NCBI GenBank assembly: GCA_001725415.1
Contig: MEGH01000050.1
Coordinates: 1-55,817 of the forward strand
Direction: 5' to 3'
From: Pseudonocardia sp. SCN 73-27
GTDB taxonomy: Bacteria; Actinomycetota; Actinomycetes; Mycobacteriales; Pseudonocardiaceae
DNA length: 55,817 bases
The translations under genes were made by a program, and so were the position numbers. Shown here one piece after another: positions 40,436 to 47,894 of this stretch (position 1 is its first letter; the number at the start of each line of letters is the position of its first letter). The notes beneath the pieces were generated by a model. That model made no database searches. It saw only the letters and a list, made by a program, of their open reading frames with translations, and was not told where the DNA came from.

Positions 40436-40816
40436 TCAGGAGGGGACGACGATCTCCTGCAGCACCCAGGCGTTGCCGTCGGGGTCGGTGAAGTAGACGA
40501 AGCGTCCCCAGGGCTGGTCGTCGACGTCGGAGCACTCGATGCCCTTGCCGCGCAGGTGGTCGAGCGCGTCGGCGGCGCTGGGGACGACGACCTGGATGCC
40601 CTTGAGGCTGCCCGGCTCCATGTCGGTGAGGCCCTTGCCGATCGTGAACGAGCATGCGGAGCCCTGCGGGGTGATCTGGACGAACCGGAGGTCGGGGCCC
40701 ATCTGGTGGTCGTGGTCGAGGGTGAAGCCGATTGTGTCGACGTAGAAGTGCTTGGCCCGCTCGACGTCGGCGACGGGGAGGTGGATGAGCTCGATGCGCC
40801 AGTCGTTGATGGCCAT
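40436..40816 (-). CDS. VOC-superfamily (glyoxalase/bleomycin-resistance fold) protein
   Basis: 126 aa, one VOC domain: IELIHLPVADVERAKHFYVD, GFTLDHDHQMGPDLRFVQIT, IQVVVPSAADALDHLRGKGI and the ending RFVYFTDPDGNAWVLQEIVV, where D, G and E close the metal-binding half-site. Histidine 11 (IHLPV) and glutamate near the C-terminus are possible metal ligands. The substrate is unknown; such proteins are often regulated by nearby MerR genes. It is divergent from the MerR gene at 40956 and shares its operator region. ATG 40816 has GAGAGGAC upstream. Confidence 0.85.
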   Translation of the reverse strand: MAINDWRIELIHLPVADVERAKHFYVDTIGFTLDHDHQMGPDLRFVQITPQGSACSFTIGKGLTDMEPGSLKGIQVVVPSAADALDHLRGKGIECSDVDDQPWGRFVYFTDPDGNAWVLQEIVVPS

Positions 40817-40883
40817 GGTGCGGTCCTCTCGTCGGAGGGTCCGGAGTGTGCCTCCGAATCCGTTGAGAACAACTCTACGAACA

Positions 40884-40941
40884 CTTGTGGACAGATCCTG
40901 ACCACAAGAAGCATTGCCTTGACCTTTCCCCCGGGTCAAGG
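40884..40941. promoter_or_regulatory. Two inverted repeats between the VOC and MerR genes
   Basis: CTTGTGG (40884-40890) pairs with CCACAAG (40902-40908), and CCTTGACC (40917-40924) pairs with GGTCAAGG (40934-40941). MerR proteins bind such inverted repeats inside long-spacer promoters. The second repeat ends 14 bp before ATG 40956; the first is on the VOC side. Confidence 0.65.
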
Positions 40942-40955
40942 TCGACGCTTGCGCC

Positions 40956-41795
40956 ATGGACGAGGACCTCCTGACGATCGGGGCCTTCTCGCGGGCGACC
41001 CTGCTCTCGCCGAAGGCCCTGCGCGGGTACCACGACTCGGGGCTGCTGGTGCCCGCGGTCGTCGACGCCCGCACCGGCTACCGCGGCTACACCCGCGTGC
41101 AGCTGGGCGACGCAGGGGTGATCCGGGCGCTGCGGCAGCTCGACGTGCCGTTGCCCGAGATCGCGCGGGTGCTGGCGGCGCGCGATCCCGTCGAGACCAG
41201 GGCTGTTCTCGCCCACCATCGCGACCGCATGCGTGAGCAGCTGGCCCGCACCGAGGCGATCCTCGGGGAGGTCGACTCGCTGCTCACCGACCCGTCGACG
41301 TTGACCAGACACGCCGTGGTCGAACGCGACGAGCCTGCACTACCGGTGCTGGCCAGGTCGGGGTCGTGCCGCGAGGAGGCGTTCTCCGGGTTCATCGGCG
41401 ACGCCTTCCCGCGGCTGCTGGCGTTGCTCGCCGGGCAGGGCATCGCGCCGGCCGGGCCGCTGGGCGCGCTGTTCCCGGCCGAGTTCTCGGACGACCCCGC
41501 CGACGTCACGGTCTACCTGCCGCTCCCGGCGGGCATCGAGGTCAGGGGTGGCGACGGGTGCGCCGCGCTCACGCTCCCGGCGGCCCGGCTCGCGGTGGTG
41601 ACGTTCGTCGGGCCCTACACCGAGCTGTCGGAGGGGTACCGCTCGCTGGGGGCCTGGCTGGCCGGGGCACGCGTGCCCGTCGCCGGGCCGGTCCGCGAGT
41701 CCTACCTGGTGGGGCCCGGCGACGGAGAGCCCGAGTCCGCCTACCGCACCGAGATCGGCTGGCCGCTGGGCCGGCAGGAGAGGAACGAGTCATGA
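40956..41795 (+). CDS. MerR-family regulator with GyrI-like effector domain
   Basis: 279 aa. The N-terminal MerR winged helix reads LTIGAFSRATLLSPKALRGY, HDSGLLVPAVVDARTGYRGY, followed by the coiled dimerisation helix (MREQLARTEAILGEVDSLLT). Residues about 125-279 resemble a GyrI/BmrR small-molecule-binding domain (DVTVYLPLPAGIEV, RLAVVTFVGPYTELSEGYRS, ESYLVGPGD, TEIGWPL), so it senses an organic ligand rather than a metal. The stop overlaps the next VOC gene by ATGA. It probably controls both flanking VOC genes. Confidence 0.9.
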   Translation: MDEDLLTIGAFSRATLLSPKALRGYHDSGLLVPAVVDARTGYRGYTRVQLGDAGVIRALRQLDVPLPEIARVLAARDPVETRAVLAHHRDRMREQLARTEAILGEVDSLLTDPSTLTRHAVVERDEPALPVLARSGSCREEAFSGFIGDAFPRLLALLAGQGIAPAGPLGALFPAEFSDDPADVTVYLPLPAGIEVRGGDGCAALTLPAARLAVVTFVGPYTELSEGYRSLGAWLAGARVPVAGPVRESYLVGPGDGEPESAYRTEIGWPLGRQERNES

Positions 41796-42151
41796 CGTTG
41801 CAGATGGGTGGGGTCACGTTCGACTGCGCGGATCCGGTGAAGCTGGCCGCGTTCTGGTCGGCGGCGACGGACCGGCCGGCGGAGGCGATGGCGGGCGACG
41901 AGGTCGTGATGGTGGGCCGGGCGGCCCCGGGTGCGTTCCCGCCGATGATGTTCATCCGCGTCCCGGAGGGGAAGACGGCGAAGAACCGGTGCCATCTCGA
42001 CCTGCACAGCGCCGACCGCGAGGCTTCTGTCACCCGACTCGTGGAGCTGGGCGCCGAGGTCGTGGAGGACCACGAGATTGCCGAGTTCGACTTGCGCTGG
42101 ACCGTGCTGCGCGACCCGGAGGGCAACGAGTTCTGCGTGGCGCAGAGCTGA
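41792..42151 (+). CDS. VOC-superfamily protein
   Basis: 119 aa, single VOC domain of the glyoxalase_6 style: MGGVTFDCADPVKLAAFWSA, FIRVPEGKTAKNRCHLDLHS, LVELGAEVVEDHEIAEFDLR and the ending VLRDPEGNEFCVAQS. The H of RCHLDLHS and the final E of EGNEF are the usual metal positions in this fold. Translationally coupled to the MerR gene (ATGA overlap), which suggests it acts on or binds the same class of compound. Ends 7 bp before a class B palindrome and convergent to the cyclase. Confidence 0.85.
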   Translation: MTLQMGGVTFDCADPVKLAAFWSAATDRPAEAMAGDEVVMVGRAAPGAFPPMMFIRVPEGKTAKNRCHLDLHSADREASVTRLVELGAEVVEDHEIAEFDLRWTVLRDPEGNEFCVAQS

Positions 42152-42154
42152 CCA

Positions 42155-42200
42155 CCCGTGAGTGGCGTTATTGGCTATAGCCAATAACGCCACTCACGGG
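42155..42200. repeat. 46-bp perfect palindrome, class B, at a convergent gene junction
   Basis: The 40-bp core 42158-42197 is identical to that at 37784, and flanking CCC/GGG extend the perfect symmetry to 46 bp. Its right arm supplies the TGA stop of the adenylate cyclase (42194-42196). It separates two convergent genes and could terminate both. Confidence 0.95.
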
Positions 42201-43675
42201 TTCACGGGTGTGGCGAGGCGTGTCGCGTCGGTGCGGCCGCGCAGGGTGACGGCGTCGCCGAGGCGCCAGTGCGCGGCTTCCTCCGGCGAAGCCGACGACA
42301 CGGCCGCCGCCGACGCCAGGACCCAGCCGTCGGACGACTTCGCCAGCTCGGTGAGCCGCGCCGCCTCGTTCACGGGGTCGCCGATCACCGTGTACTCGTA
42401 GCGACGCGGGTCGCCGACGTTGCCCGCCACCGCGTCGCCCGCCGAGACGCCGATCCCGGCGGTCGTACCGGGCAGCTCCCGCTCGATGCGGGCGGCGAGG
42501 GTGCGGGCAGCGCACAAGGCCTGGCCTGCGGGATCGTCGAGCGTGGCGGGGGCCCCGAAGACCGCGAGCGCGGCGTCGCCCTCGAACTTGTTGATCCACC
42601 CGCCGCAGCCCTCGACGACCTCGACGACCACCCCGAAGAAGCGGTTGAGCAGGGCGACGACCTCGGTCGGCGGCCGGTGTGCGGCCAGTTCCGTCGACCC
42701 CACGAGATCGACGAACAGCACCGCCACGGAGCGGACCTCGCCGCCGAGCTCGACCTCGCCGGCGGCCGCGGCGAGCGAGGCGACGTCGTGGCCGACCTGC
42801 CGGCCGAAGAGGTCGCGTAGCCGTTCACGTTCGCGCAGGCCGTCGGTCATCGTGTTGAAGCCGGCCTGCAGCATGCCCAGTTCGGTGGCGTCGTAGACGG
42901 GGACGCGGGCGTCGAGGTCGCCGCCCTCCACGCGGTGCAGGGCGCGACGTACCGCGGTCACGGGGTCGGCGACGGCGCGGGCGGCGCCGACCGTCGTCAG
43001 GAAGCCGGCGAAGAGCGCGACGAGGCCGACGGCGATCGTGATCGTCGCGAGCTGCCCGGCGGGGACGTCCTGGAACACCAGCGACGACACCGCCGCCAGG
43101 ATCAGCCCGACGACGGGCACCGCCGTCCCGAGCGCCCAGAACAGCACCGACCGCACCAGCACGCCGATCCGCATCCGGCGCCGCAGCGGCCGGTCGGCGA
43201 GCACCCGCGCGGCGGCGGGCCGCAGGATGCGTTCGGCGAGCAGGTACGACAGCGCGGCCGTCGTGATGCCCCCGATGAGAATCGTCTCGCCGACGGTCAG
43301 CGCGAGCCGCCAGGCGTACTGCAGGTTGACCAGCACGAACAGCACGGTGGCGGCGAGCCAGAGCGCCGCCTGCACGGTCGCGAGCCGCAGCGGGCCGTAG
43401 AGGACGAGGCGGCGCTGGGCGGCCGCGTCGTCGCGCCGGGTGCGCAGCAGCAGCCCGCCCCACACGAGGCCGAGCGGGACGCAGACGATCAGGTACCCGG
43501 CGAGGATCAGCAGGTTGATGGAGCGGATGCGGTCGGGGTCGTCGACGTTCCCGGTGGGCAGCACCCAGGCCGCCAGCGCGACGACGATCGCGGTGCCGGT
43601 CAGGTTCGCGGTGGCGACGACGCCCCCGAGCAGCATCCTGACGGGCCAGCCGACGACCGACCGCCCGAGTCTCAT
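42194..43675 (-). CDS. Membrane-bound class III adenylate/guanylate cyclase with HAMP domain
   Basis: 493 aa. Six hydrophobic segments in residues 10-265 (for example MLLGGVVATANLTGTAIVVA, LLILAGYLIVCVPLGLVWGG, LATITIAVGLVALFAGFLTT), then a HAMP linker (ADPVTAVRRALHRVEGGDLD) and a C-terminal CHD catalytic domain: VAVLFVDLVGSTELAAHRPP, FEGDAALAVFGAP, AGIGVSAGDAVAGNVGDPRR and YTVIGDPVNEAARLTELA. The metal-binding Asp pair is FVD and EGD, and the D of IGDPVN suggests ATP selectivity by family rules. Layout matches mycobacterial Rv1318c-Rv1320c type cyclases. The C-terminus LATPVNP* is set by a palindrome. Confidence 0.9.
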   Translation of the reverse strand: MRLGRSVVGWPVRMLLGGVVATANLTGTAIVVALAAWVLPTGNVDDPDRIRSINLLILAGYLIVCVPLGLVWGGLLLRTRRDDAAAQRRLVLYGPLRLATVQAALWLAATVLFVLVNLQYAWRLALTVGETILIGGITTAALSYLLAERILRPAAARVLADRPLRRRMRIGVLVRSVLFWALGTAVPVVGLILAAVSSLVFQDVPAGQLATITIAVGLVALFAGFLTTVGAARAVADPVTAVRRALHRVEGGDLDARVPVYDATELGMLQAGFNTMTDGLRERERLRDLFGRQVGHDVASLAAAAGEVELGGEVRSVAVLFVDLVGSTELAAHRPPTEVVALLNRFFGVVVEVVEGCGGWINKFEGDAALAVFGAPATLDDPAGQALCAARTLAARIERELPGTTAGIGVSAGDAVAGNVGDPRRYEYTVIGDPVNEAARLTELAKSSDGWVLASAAAVSSASPEEAAHWRLGDAVTLRGRTDATRLATPVNP

Positions 43676-43686
43676 GGCGCCGGACT

Positions 43687-44517
43687 CTAGCCCGAACGGC
43701 GTATGGTCCCGCGCAGGTGCTCGACGCGCCCCGCCACGCCGAGGTCCCAGCCGCTGTCGACCGCCCTGGTCCGCAGATCCACGCGCGACGGCAGCCGCAG
43801 CGGTTTCCGGAACTCGACGTCGTAGGCGATCGCGTCGTCGGTCCGCCCCTGCAGCGAGGCCAACGCCCGTCCAGCCGTCCACATGCCGTGAGCGATGGCC
43901 GTCGGGAAGCCGAAGGCCTTGGCGCTCAACGGGTGCAGGTGGATCGGGTTGACGTCACCGGACACGGCCGCGTACCGACGCCCGGTGTCGGCGGGGACGC
44001 GCCACACCGCGGCGGCGGGCTCGTCGGAGACGTCGGGCAGCTCGTCGGGCGTCGCGGCGATCGCACCGGCCGGCGGCCGGGCGCCACGCGCGAGGTAGGT
44101 GCTGCGGCCGGTCCACACGGCGTCGCCCTCCACGGCGACCGCGGTGACCAGGTCGACCTGCGCGCCCTTCGGGTGGGCGACGAACCGCTCCGCATGCACG
44201 GCGAGGCGCAGCAGCTCACCTGCGTCGATCGCCCGGGTGGCGACGATCCGGTTCCGCACGTGGACCAGCCCGGGCAGGGCGAGCGGGAAGCTCCGCCGGG
44301 CCATGAGCTCGACATGCAACGCGAACCCGAGCACGTGCGGGTACGTCGGCGGCAGGGTGTCCGACAGCGCGAACCCGCATACCCGCGCGTAGTCGGCGAG
44401 GTGTCCGCGGTCGACGAGGACGTCGTCGCGGACGACCTCGTCGGTGGGCAGTTCCGAGCCGCGGCCGGGCAGCACCGCCCCGACCGCGGCCTTGGCGTAC
44501 AACGGCGCGAGCGACAT
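43687..44517 (-). CDS. htdX: MaoC-like (R)-hydroxyacyl dehydratase, HtdX-like
   Basis: 276 aa, a double hot-dog protein. The C-terminal active half holds YAAVSGDVNPIHLHPLSAKA followed by FGFPTAIAHGMWTAGRALAS, which carry the D/N and H of the hydratase-2 motif; the N-terminal half is non-catalytic (LPPTYPHVLGFALHVELMAR). It removes water from a 3-hydroxyacyl thioester, or in reverse hydrates an enoyl thioester. ATG 44517 overlaps the stop of the FabG4-like gene as TGATG. The order with FabG4 and FadA2-like genes equals that of M. tuberculosis Rv0241c-Rv0242c-Rv0243, which supports the symbol. Confidence 0.87.
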   Translation of the reverse strand: MSLAPLYAKAAVGAVLPGRGSELPTDEVVRDDVLVDRGHLADYARVCGFALSDTLPPTYPHVLGFALHVELMARRSFPLALPGLVHVRNRIVATRAIDAGELLRLAVHAERFVAHPKGAQVDLVTAVAVEGDAVWTGRSTYLARGARPPAGAIAATPDELPDVSDEPAAAVWRVPADTGRRYAAVSGDVNPIHLHPLSAKAFGFPTAIAHGMWTAGRALASLQGRTDDAIAYDVEFRKPLRLPSRVDLRTRAVDSGWDLGVAGRVEHLRGTIRRSG

Positions 44518-45899
44518 CAGGCCCCCAGCATCGACTGGCCGCACACCCGCACGACCTGCCCGTTCACCGCACCCGACGACGCCTGCCCCAGCCACCCGAT
44601 GGTCTCGGCGACGTCGACGGGCAGCCCGCCCTGGCGCAGGCTGTTGACCCGCCGCCCGGCCTCCCGGGTGCCGACGGGCATCTTCGCGGTCATCTCCGTC
44701 TCGATGAATCCGGGCGCGACGGCGTTGATCGTCGCGCCGTGCTCGGCGAACCGCGGCGCCAGCGCCCGGACCATGCCGATGATCCCGGCCTTGGACGCCG
44801 CGTAGTTCGTCTGGCCGCGGTTGCCCGCGATCCCGCTCTGCGACGACACGCACACGATGCGGGCGTTCGCGCCGAGGAGGTCGGGGGCGGCGAGCAGCGC
44901 TTCGTTGATGGTGAGCTGTGCGCCGAGGTTGACGGCCAGCACCGAGTTCCAGCGGTCGTCGTCCATGTTGGCCAGCAGTTTGTCGCGGGTGATGCCGGCG
45001 TTGTGGACGACGAGGTCGACGCGCCCGAAGCGCTCTCGCAGGAAGGACAGCAGCCGGGACGCGGCGTCGGGGGCGGTGATGTCGAGCTGCAACGCCGTCC
45101 CGCCGGTCCGGTTCGCGACGGCGGCGAGGCCTTCGCCTGCGGCGGGGATGTCGACGGCGACCATCGTCGCGCCGTCGCGGGCCAGGGTGTCGGCGATCGC
45201 GGCGCCGATCCCGCGTGCCGCCCCGGTGACGACGGCGACGCGCCCGGCCAAGGGGCGCACGGGGTCGACGGGGTCGTCCATCCCGGTGGGGTCGACCGGC
45301 TCGCCGGCCGGGGCGCCGAGGTGCACGACCTGCCCGTCGACGTAGGCCGACCGCGCGGACAGGAAGAACCGGACCGTGGAGTCGACGGTCGCGGGCGCGG
45401 CGTCGGGGTCGACGACCAGCAGGTTCGCGGTCGCCCCGGCCCGCAGCTCCTTGCCGATGGACCGGACGAGCCCGTCGAGCGCCTGCGCCACGGCAGCGCC
45501 TTCGGCGCCTCGTGAGTGGCTGTATTGGCTATAGCCAATAACGCCACTCACAGGGCCCAACAACAGGAGCCGGCCCGAGGGGGCGAGCTTGCGCACTGCC
45601 GGAGTCAGGATCTGCTGGGCCGCGGCCAGGTCCGCGAGCGTGGTCGCGTCCGTCAGGTCGAGGACCACGGCGGCGAGCTTGTCGTCGCCCGCCTCCGTGA
45701 CGACGGTGGCGCCTGCCTCGACGACGAGCGCGGCGATGGGCTCGGCGAACCGGCCGCCGCCCACGGCCGTGACGAGCGCAGGACCGCCGTCGAGCAGCGG
45801 CTGGCCAGGTGAGTAGCGGCGCAGGACCGGGATGCGTGGGGCGCCGAGCCGGCGGGCGAGACCGGTGTTGGACCAGTCTCGCAACGTGTCCGTGGGCAT
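44517..45899 (-). CDS. fabG4: High-molecular-weight 3-oxoacyl thioester reductase, FabG4-like
   Basis: 460 aa, twice the usual FabG length. The N-terminal half is a degenerate Rossmann, flavodoxin-like domain; the C-terminal SDR half has VAVVTGAARGIGAAIADTLA (NAD(P) site), LVVHNAGITRDKLLANMDDD, Ser in IVCVSSQSGIAGNRG and the YAASKAG motif with catalytic Tyr and Lys, then INAVAPGFIETEMTAKMPVG. This two-part build is that of FabG4 (Rv0242c), which is NADH-specific in M. tuberculosis. Oddity: in the N-terminal half a class B palindrome (45512-45551) is read in frame as [13 protein letters not shown], at a place where Rv0242c has a short loop. ATG 45899 was chosen over GTG 45908. Confidence 0.92.
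   Translation of the reverse strand: MPTDTLRDWSNTGLARRLGAPRIPVLRRYSPGQPLLDGGPALVTAVGGGRFAEPIAALVVEAGATVVTEAGDDKLAAVVLDLTDATTLADLAAAQQILTPAVRKLAPSGRLLLLGPVSGVIGYSQYSHSRGAEGAAVAQALDGLVRSIGKELRAGATANLLVVDPDAAPATVDSTVRFFLSARSAYVDGQVVHLGAPAGEPVDPTGMDDPVDPVRPLAGRVAVVTGAARGIGAAIADTLARDGATMVAVDIPAAGEGLAAVANRTGGTALQLDITAPDAASRLLSFLRERFGRVDLVVHNAGITRDKLLANMDDDRWNSVLAVNLGAQLTINEALLAAPDLLGANARIVCVSSQSGIAGNRGQTNYAASKAGIIGMVRALAPRFAEHGATINAVAPGFIETEMTAKMPVGTREAGRRVNSLRQGGLPVDVAETIGWLGQASSGAVNGQVVRVCGQSMLGA
45512..45551. repeat. 40-bp palindromic element, class B variant, inside fabG4
   Basis: Arms GTGAGTGGCTGTATTGGCTA and TAGCCAATAACGCCACTCAC; two adjacent bases in one arm differ from the perfect copies. 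It lies inside the FabG4-like gene, is translated on the minus strand in the only stop-free frame, and leaves the gene open. Confidence 0.92.
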
Positions 45900-45900
45900 G

Positions 45901-47181
45901 TCAGGCACCTTCCAGGATCGCGACGACCCCCTGGCCGCCCGCGGCGCAGATCGAGATCAGCCCGCGGCTGCCGGGGCCCTTCTCGTGCAGCAGCTTCGCC
46001 AGCGTCGCGACGATCCGCCCGCCGGTCGCGGCGAAGGGGTGACCGGCCGCCAGGGACGAGCCGGTGACGTTCAGTCGGGAACGGTCGATCGCGCCCGGCG
46101 GGACGTCGAGACCCAGCCGCTCCTTCGCGAACGCCGGGTCCTCCCAGGCCTTCATGGTCGAGAGCACGGTGGACGCGAAGGCCTCGTGGATCTCGTAGAA
46201 GTCGAAGTCCTGCAACGACATCCCGACGCGCTCCAGCAGCCGCGGCACCGCGAACACCGGGGCGGTGAGCAGCCCGTCGCGGCCGTGGACGTAGTCGACC
46301 GCGGCGGTCTCGGCGTCGACGACGTGCGCCAGCACGGGCAGCCGGTGCGCGGCGGCCCACTCGTCGGAACCCAGCAACACCAGCGCGGCACCGTCGGTCA
46401 GCGGCGTCGAGTTGCCCGCGGTCATCGTCGCGTCCTCCCCGCGACCGAAGACCGGCTTCAGCTTCGCCAGGGCCTCGACGTTCGAGTCGGGCCGGAGGTT
46501 GTCGTCGCGCGTCAGGCCCAGGTAGGGGGTGACGAGGTCGTCGAAGAAGCCGCGCTCGTAGGCGGCGGCGAGGTTGCGGTGCGAGGCGGCGGCGAGCTCG
46601 TCCTGCTCGGTGCGACCGATCCCCCACTCCTTCGCGGTGATCGCGGCGTGCTCACCCATTGAGAGGCCGGTGCGCGGCTCGGCGTTGCGCGGGATCTCGG
46701 GGACGATCTGCCCCGGCCGCAGCTTGCCGACGAGCTTCACCCGGTCGCCGAGCGAGCGCGCCGAGTTGAGGGCGACGAGCACCTTGCGCAGGTCCTCGTT
46801 GACGGCGATCGGGGCGTCGGAGGCTGTGTCGACGCCACCGGCGACCCCGGACTCGACCTGGCCGAGCGCGATCTTGTTGGCGACGGCGATCGTCGCTTCG
46901 AGGCCGGTGCCGCAGGCCTGCTGGATGTCGTAGGCGGGGGTCGCGGGCGAGAGCTTGCTGCCCAGGACGGCTTCGCGGGTGAGGTTGAAGTCGCGGGAGT
47001 GCTTGAGGACCGCGCCCGCCACGACCTCGCCGAGCCGCTCGCCGGACAGCCCGTAGCGGGCGACGAGCCCGTCGAGGGTCGCGGTGAGCATGTCGAGGTT
47101 GGAGGCCCGGGCGTAGCGCTTGTTGGCGCGGGCGAACGGGATGCGGTTGCCGCCGATGACGGCGGCGCGCCTGGCCGGCAT
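45901..47181 (-). CDS. fadA2: Acetyl-CoA acyltransferase (thiolase), FadA2-like
   Basis: 426 aa. Thiolytic cleavage of 3-oxoacyl-CoA at the end of beta-oxidation. Motifs: RIPFARANKRYARASNLDML, active cysteine in AYDIQQACGTGLEATIAVAN, MTAGNSTPLTDGAALVLLGS, FDFYEIHEAFASTVLSTMKA with the catalytic His, and LNVTGSSLAAGHPFAATGGR, then ISICAAGGQGVVAILEG carrying the second catalytic Cys. ATG 47181 follows GAGGAGAG. Its stop is 1 bp before the FabG4-like ATG, forming one operon with the next two genes, whereas in M. tuberculosis the fadA2 gene is divergent from fabG4. Confidence 0.94.
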   Translation of the reverse strand: MPARRAAVIGGNRIPFARANKRYARASNLDMLTATLDGLVARYGLSGERLGEVVAGAVLKHSRDFNLTREAVLGSKLSPATPAYDIQQACGTGLEATIAVANKIALGQVESGVAGGVDTASDAPIAVNEDLRKVLVALNSARSLGDRVKLVGKLRPGQIVPEIPRNAEPRTGLSMGEHAAITAKEWGIGRTEQDELAAASHRNLAAAYERGFFDDLVTPYLGLTRDDNLRPDSNVEALAKLKPVFGRGEDATMTAGNSTPLTDGAALVLLGSDEWAAAHRLPVLAHVVDAETAAVDYVHGRDGLLTAPVFAVPRLLERVGMSLQDFDFYEIHEAFASTVLSTMKAWEDPAFAKERLGLDVPPGAIDRSRLNVTGSSLAAGHPFAATGGRIVATLAKLLHEKGPGSRGLISICAAGGQGVVAILEGA

Positions 47182-47224
47182 GTTCTCTCCTCGTGATGAA
47201 GGGGACGGGGCGACTTACCCGTCA

Positions 47225-47261
47225 GTAGCTGATACCCAAAGTACACGGTACTGTCGGTGCC
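47225..47261 (+). promoter_or_regulatory. Leaderless promoter and operator of tetR (47262)
   Basis: TACTGT (47249-47254) is a TANNNT -10 box 7 nt before GTG 47262, with no Shine-Dalgarno sequence. AGTACACGGTACT (47240-47252), a 5-bp inverted repeat with 3-nt centre, overlaps the -10 and could be the autoregulatory operator. The same 80-bp gap must hold the thiolase promoter in the other direction. Confidence 0.5.
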
Positions 47262-47894
47262 GTGAAGCCGATCCGCGACCGCCGCGACAGCCGCTGGGAC
47301 TCCCACCGGGAGCAGCGGCGTGCCGAGCTGGTCGCGGCTGCCGTGGAGGCGATCAGGGCGCACGGCGCGGGCGTCGGCATGGACGACGTCGCCGCGGCCG
47401 CCGGCACGTCGAAAACCGTGGTGTATCGACACTTCCAGGACCGGACAGGCCTCTACGTCGCGGTCTGCGAGACCGTCGCCGCGACGCTCGTGACGCGCAT
47501 CCGCGCCGCCGTCGACACCGCGCGCGAGCAGACCGGCAGCCCCCACGCGATGGTCGCCGCCGGCATCGACGCCTATCTGTGGCTGATCGAGAACGACCGG
47601 GAGGTGTACCGGTTCGTGGTACACCGCCCGCTGCTCGACGCCGGTACGACGGACCCCGTGACGGATCTGACGACGGTGATCGGCGACCACGTCGCTGCCG
47701 TCGTCGACGAGGCCGTCCGGCAGCCGAGCGCTGCCCGCACCTGGGGCCACGCGATCGTCGGCCTCGTCAAGGGCGCCGCCGACGACTGGCTCGCCCGCCC
47801 CGACGGCACCACCCGTGCCGAGCTGACCGCCCGGCTGACCGATCTCGCCTGGACCGGGCTCGCCGGTCTGCGCACCCCGGAGGTGACCCCGTGA
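47262..47894 (+). CDS. TetR-family regulator of the beta-oxidation genes
   Basis: 210 aa. The helix-turn-helix reads VGMDDVAAAAGTSKTVVYRH with FQDRTGLYVAVCETVAATLV after it; the rest is a helical ligand domain (YLWLIENDREVYRFVVHRPL, WGHAIVGLVKGAADDWLARP). GTG 47262 follows a -10 box without SD, so a leaderless transcript is likely. It is divergent from the thiolase-fabG4-htdX operon and overlaps the acyl-CoA oxidase start by GTGA, so it can control both arms of the block; an acyl-CoA ligand is probable (inference). Confidence 0.88.
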   Translation: MKPIRDRRDSRWDSHREQRRAELVAAAVEAIRAHGAGVGMDDVAAAAGTSKTVVYRHFQDRTGLYVAVCETVAATLVTRIRAAVDTAREQTGSPHAMVAAGIDAYLWLIENDREVYRFVVHRPLLDAGTTDPVTDLTTVIGDHVAAVVDEAVRQPSAARTWGHAIVGLVKGAADDWLARPDGTTRAELTARLTDLAWTGLAGLRTPEVTP

